DNA of 8,219 nt. Source: Rickettsiales bacterium. GTDB lineage: Bacteria > Pseudomonadota > Alphaproteobacteria > Rickettsiales > UBA3002. The notes beneath the pieces were generated by a model. It saw only the letters and a list, made by a program, of their open reading frames with translations, did not search any database and was not told where the DNA came from. Of this stretch, positions 5,516 to 8,219 are shown in pieces (position 1 is the stretch's first letter; every line of letters begins with the position of its first letter). The stretch lies in assembly GCA_002725445.1 (NCBI GenBank), contig PBPD01000132.1, positions 1 to 8,219 on the forward strand. The letters are read 5' to 3'. Both the position numbers and the translations under genes were made by a program.

Positions 5516-6417
5516 CCAATACCCCTCGTCACTTTTTGTCGTTGCTTGATCATGCTCCGGATACGCTGGAGCATATTCTGCAGCAAGCACATGAGTTGAA
5601 AGCGCAACATAAAGCGGGCGAGCATTCGCCGCTGTTGGCAGGGCGCACGCTCGCTATGATTTTCGAAAAACCATCCACACGCACACGTGTCTCATTTGAT
5701 ATTGCCATGCATCAGCTGGGCGGGCATGCGCTCACCTTGCAAAAGCATGATTTACAGTTGGGCCGCGGTGAAACGGTGGCAGATACGGCGCGTGTGTTGT
5801 CGCGCTATGTGGATGCGGTGATGTTGCGCGCTCACAGCCACAGCACGCTGGTAGAGCTGGGGCGCTATGCAGATGTGCCGGTGGTGAACGGGCTGACGGA
5901 CAAGTTCCACCCCTGCCAGCTTATGGCGGATTTGATGACGGTGAAAGAACGCCTGGGTCAGCTGAAGGGGCTGCGTGTGGCATGGGTAGGTGACGGCAAT
6001 AATGTGTGCCACAGCTGGATGGCAGCTGCCGTGCAATTCGGGTTCTATCTGCGTATCGCTACACCAGAAGGATTCGAGCCAACCCTCAAATTGCCAGATG
6101 GCCAGTTAATTACGCAATATGCGTCCGCACATGAAGCGGTGGAAGATGCCGATGTGGTGGTGACGGATACATGGGTGTCGATGGGCGATGATGATACGCT
6201 AACCCGCAAGCAGAGCTTTGCGCCATTTCAGGTGAATCAGGCCATGATGGAAAAGGCTAAGGAAAGTGCTATTTTCCTGCATTGTTTGCCTGCGCATCGC
6301 GGCGATGAAGTGACAGACGACGTACTGGATGGCCCGCAATCTGCTGTGTTTGACGAAGCAGAAAACAGGCTACACGCCCAGAAGGCCATTCTGCTTTGGT
6401 GTTTCGGAGTGATCTAA
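5512..6417 (+). CDS. argF: Ornithine carbamoyltransferase
   Basis: Cytoplasmic enzyme that joins carbamoyl phosphate and ornithine to make citrulline, the sixth step to arginine. 301 residues, normal for the anabolic enzyme. The carbamoyl-phosphate site is intact: STRTR (55-59), MLRAHSH (104-110) and HPCQ (133-136). The ornithine side is intact too: WVGDGNNVCHSW (158-169), DTWVSMG (219-225) and HCLPAHRG (257-264) with its Cys258. The SMG and HCLP signatures separate it from aspartate carbamoyltransferase. ATG 5512 overlaps the argD stop by 4 bases, and the TAA stop shares one base with the hslO ATG. There is no separate promoter visible, so expression follows the argD promoter. Confidence 0.97.
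   Translation: MTNTPRHFLSLLDHAPDTLEHILQQAHELKAQHKAGEHSPLLAGRTLAMIFEKPSTRTRVSFDIAMHQLGGHALTLQKHDLQLGRGETVADTARVLSRYVDAVMLRAHSHSTLVELGRYADVPVVNGLTDKFHPCQLMADLMTVKERLGQLKGLRVAWVGDGNNVCHSWMAAAVQFGFYLRIATPEGFEPTLKLPDGQLITQYASAHEAVEDADVVVTDTWVSMGDDDTLTRKQSFAPFQVNQAMMEKAKESAIFLHCLPAHRGDEVTDDVLDGPQSAVFDEAENRLHAQKAILLWCFGVI
6406..6409 (+). promoter_or_regulatory. Ribosome binding site that fixes the hslO start
   Basis: GGAG inside the end of argF lies 7 bases before ATG 6417. The hslO frame is open slightly further upstream with a TTG at 6396, but that codon has no ribosome binding site and the extra residues are not family-like, so ATG 6417 is the start. Confidence 0.8.
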
Positions 6418-7346
6418 TGAGTGAAGCAAATGCACAAGCGCCGCGTCGGGTAACCCACGACGCGATACAACCCTTTATGGTCGACGGAAGTCAGGTGCGT
6501 GGCCGCGCGGTTCGCCTTAATGACAGTATCGACAAAATCCTCGGGCAATATGATTATCCGCCTGCAGTGGCGCGCTGTTTGGGTGAGTTGTTGATGCTGG
6601 CGGCGCTGCTTTCCAGCAACCTCAAGCATGAAGGTATTATCACCCTGCAAGCCAAAGGCGACGGGCCAGTGCCATTGATGGTGGTGGATGCAACCTTTGA
6701 AGGTGCGTTGCGCGGCTATGCGCAGTTTGATAAGGACGTAACGCTGCCTGAAAAGCCGACTCTGCCGGAAATGCTTGGCAAAGGCTATCTCGCCATCACG
6801 CTGGATCAGGGTGATGCCAGCAACCGCTATCAGGGCATTGTTGAGTTGCAGGGCGACACCGTTGCCGACGCGATCAGCAGTTATTTTGCCCAGTCACAGC
6901 AAATTGATGTGGCGTTGCATCTGGCGGTAGGGCAAAGCCAGGAAGGTGGTGATGACCCGCACTGGATTGGCGGCGGCATAATGGTGGAGCGTTTGCCGGC
7001 GAATGCGGAAGGCGATGTGGTGGATGACATATCGGATAATGACTGGCAGCATGCCACGGTCTTGTTGGAAACCGTGCAGGCGCATGAGTTGCTGGATTCT
7101 TCGCTGGCGCTATCGGAGCTGCTTTATCGTTTGTATCATGAAGATGGGGTCTGGGTGTTTGAGCCGCATGATCTGCGCCAGCAATGCCGCTGCAGTCGTG
7201 AGCGTATCGAGTCGGTATTGATGACGATGCCCAAGGAAGATATCGATCATATGCAGGTCGAGGGAGTCATCGCAGTGAATTGTCAATTCTGCAATACATC
7301 CTATGAATTTGATGAAGAAACCGTTGAACGGCTGTTTAAAAACTAA
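6417..7346 (+). CDS. hslO: Hsp33 redox-regulated chaperonin
   Basis: Cytoplasmic holdase that is inactive when its C-terminal cysteines bind zinc and is switched on by oxidation plus unfolding, protecting proteins during oxidative and heat stress. 309 residues. The N-terminal domain shows VRGRAVRLNDSIDKIL (27-42), LLMLAALLSSNLKHEGIITLQ (58-78) and GDGPVPLMVVDA (81-92). The zinc/redox switch is complete: CxC at Cys257 and Cys259, CxxC at Cys289 and Cys292, in CRCSRERIESVL and VNCQFCNTSYEF. The ATG shares its A with the argF TAA (TAATG), so the chaperone is translated from the arginine operon message; this neighbourhood is one I recall in alphaproteobacteria. No dedicated heat-shock promoter is visible. 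No convincing terminator follows. Confidence 0.96.
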   Translation: MSEANAQAPRRVTHDAIQPFMVDGSQVRGRAVRLNDSIDKILGQYDYPPAVARCLGELLMLAALLSSNLKHEGIITLQAKGDGPVPLMVVDATFEGALRGYAQFDKDVTLPEKPTLPEMLGKGYLAITLDQGDASNRYQGIVELQGDTVADAISSYFAQSQQIDVALHLAVGQSQEGGDDPHWIGGGIMVERLPANAEGDVVDDISDNDWQHATVLLETVQAHELLDSSLALSELLYRLYHEDGVWVFEPHDLRQQCRCSRERIESVLMTMPKEDIDHMQVEGVIAVNCQFCNTSYEFDEETVERLFKN

Positions 7347-7380
7347 ATGCACATTCAGAAAGCGGTTTTTGGGTAGTGTA

Positions 7381-7410
7381 TTGTTATTCAACGCTTTATA
7401 AAAATATTTT
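7381..7410 (+). promoter_or_regulatory. Weak predicted promoter of the TetR-family gene
   Basis: TTGTTA (7381-7386) and TATTTT (7405-7410) are 18 bases apart, each 4 of 6 matches, within a strongly A/T-rich stretch that contains the 10-bp palindrome AAAATATTTT (7401-7410). Similar copies of GCSGTTTTTGG lie on both sides (7362-7372 and 7427-7437). The 128-base gap between hslO and the regulator holds nothing else I can name. Confidence 0.3.
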
Positions 7411-7474
7411 GAATTCTGCTTGCTGAGCCGTTTTTGGCGGGGTATTTATAAACCTTCACTAGAGGGAGAAATCC

Positions 7475-8219
7475 ATGCCCCGTGCGAATGTCAAAGATAA
7501 GCGCAAGCAACAACTCATGCAGGCAACGCTCGATTCCATCGCTAAGCGAGGCCTCACCGAAACCACCATTACGCATATTTCCAAAGGTGCGGGCATGTCC
7601 CGCGGGATTATCAATTTTTACTTTACCAGCAAAGAAATGATGATGCAGGAAACCCTGCAATGGTTGCTGGAGGAGTATGAGGCGGCCTGGCGGTCGGCGC
7701 TTGAGCGTGCGGATGATACCGAGCAGGGCGCACTCAATGCGTTAATCGATGTGCATTTTAGCAAGAAGCTCTGTTACCCAAAGCGCCTGAATGTGTTGAC
7801 GGCTTTTTGGGGGCATGCAGCGGCACATGCGCCATACCGTGAGCAATTCGACAAGAGCGATGCCAAGCTGCAGGATGCGCTGGCAACCGCATGGAAAAAA
7901 GCATCGCCTAGGGGCTTTGGTGCGGAGCAATTTGCCCGTCAGGTGCACGCGTTGATTCGTGGCATGTGGCTGTCATTCTTGCTTGGCGGCAAAGAGGTGA
8001 CGCGCGAGGGGCTCAATCAGGAAGCCATGGAGTTTGTTAACCGTCATTTGCAGCCTGTACAAATGGTGCGTGGCGAGCCTGTGGCTGAGGTGAAGCCAGA
8101 GCAAACTGAAGTGAAGGCCCCAGCCGCAGCGGCGCCTAAGCCGGTTGCTAAGCCAATGCCGCCTGTTTCCACGCCCTCTGCATCCAAGAAAAAAGCCAAG
8201 CAGCGAGATGTGCTTGATG
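7475..8219 (+). CDS. TetR/AcrR-family (BetI-like) transcriptional regulator with Pro/Ala/Lys-rich tail, 3'-partial
   Basis: DNA-binding repressor-type regulator. 248 codons are open and no stop is reached before the window ends. The N-terminal TetR helix-turn-helix is clear at about 10-58: QATLDSIAKRGLTETTITHI, then GAGMSRGIINFYFTSKEMMM, where GxSxGxxxxYFxxKE is the recognition-helix signature. Residues 60-195 are helical and resemble the BetI-type ligand domain (LTAFWGHAAAHAPYREQF at 108-125; ALIRGMWLSFLLGG at 159-172). TetR proteins normally end around here. This one continues for at least 50 residues, rich in Pro, Ala, Lys and Val (PKPVAKPMPP, SKKKAKQ), without a frameshift in sight. ATG 7475 has AGGGAG about 9 bases upstream. 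The ligand and targets are unknown; betaine control is not implied, because no bet genes are visible. Confidence 0.9.
   Translation, partial: MPRANVKDKRKQQLMQATLDSIAKRGLTETTITHISKGAGMSRGIINFYFTSKEMMMQETLQWLLEEYEAAWRSALERADDTEQGALNALIDVHFSKKLCYPKRLNVLTAFWGHAAAHAPYREQFDKSDAKLQDALATAWKKASPRGFGAEQFARQVHALIRGMWLSFLLGGKEVTREGLNQEAMEFVNRHLQPVQMVRGEPVAEVKPEQTEVKAPAAAAPKPVAKPMPPVSTPSASKKKAKQRDVLD

Noticed and set aside
6396..6416. TTG at 6396 as the hslO start
   Set aside because: No ribosome binding site precedes it, whereas ATG 6417 has GGAG at a 7-base spacing and gives a normal family N-terminus.
7357..7400. Terminator after hslO (AAAGCG ... CGCTTT)
   Set aside because: The arms are only 6 bp with a loop of roughly 27 bases and no clean T-run, so I do not call an intrinsic terminator.
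1..8219. CRISPR array, mobile element, tRNA or defence system
   Set aside because: No regularly spaced repeats, transposase or integrase frames, terminal inverted repeats or tRNA-like clover-leaf were noticed on either strand.

Overview
The window looks like ordinary chromosome from an alphaproteobacterium of moderate G+C content. Support comes from the reverse-strand order rpmI-rplT-pheS, the forward block of an ABC-2 permease followed by argD-argF-hslO (an arrangement I recall from alphaproteobacteria), and the residue patterns of the enzymes. I cannot name a genus. An uncultured or little-studied lineage is possible. I see no phage, insertion sequence, CRISPR array, tRNA, rRNA or recognisable defence system.

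Layout. On the minus strand (1-1529) lies a translation operon: rpmI (L35), rplT (L20), a strong terminator hairpin, then pheS, cut by the left edge. A 246-bp divergent intergenic region (1530-1775) separates it from the plus-strand genes. It holds predicted back-to-back promoters, a candidate leader hairpin for the ribosomal-protein operon and a very strong Shine-Dalgarno for a Bax inhibitor-1 (BI-1/YccA) family membrane protein (1776-2504), which ends in a textbook terminator. Next comes a monocistron-like promoter and a 269-residue protein (2678-3487) that I relate to the SprA-related/'CJM1_0395' putative metalloprotease family. It carries two ungapped copies of the family's core, and the zinc motif is degenerate in both. 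An ABC-2 type permease (3506-4276) follows closely with no ATPase gene beside it. A near-consensus sigma-70 promoter (4285-4313) then drives a tightly coupled operon: argD and argF overlap by 4 bases, argF and hslO by 1 base. A TetR/BetI-like regulator (7475 to the right edge) closes the window and carries a Pro/Ala/Lys-rich C-terminal tail that is unusual for TetR proteins.

How the genes work together. RpmI, RplT and PheS serve translation. ArgD and ArgF make citrulline on the way to arginine, and HslO, a redox-activated holdase, is translated from the same message. BI-1 family proteins are linked to membrane homeostasis, and its promoter region contains a sigma-32-like element overlapping the sigma-70 element, so a membrane-stress role is plausible.

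The points most worth a second look are the duplicated, zinc-motif-degenerate SprA-like protein, the possible heat-shock promoter of the BI-1 gene, the TetR tail, the possibly leaderless permease mRNA, and the nested inverted repeats around the argD promoter. None of these amounts to a clearly new multi-gene system.
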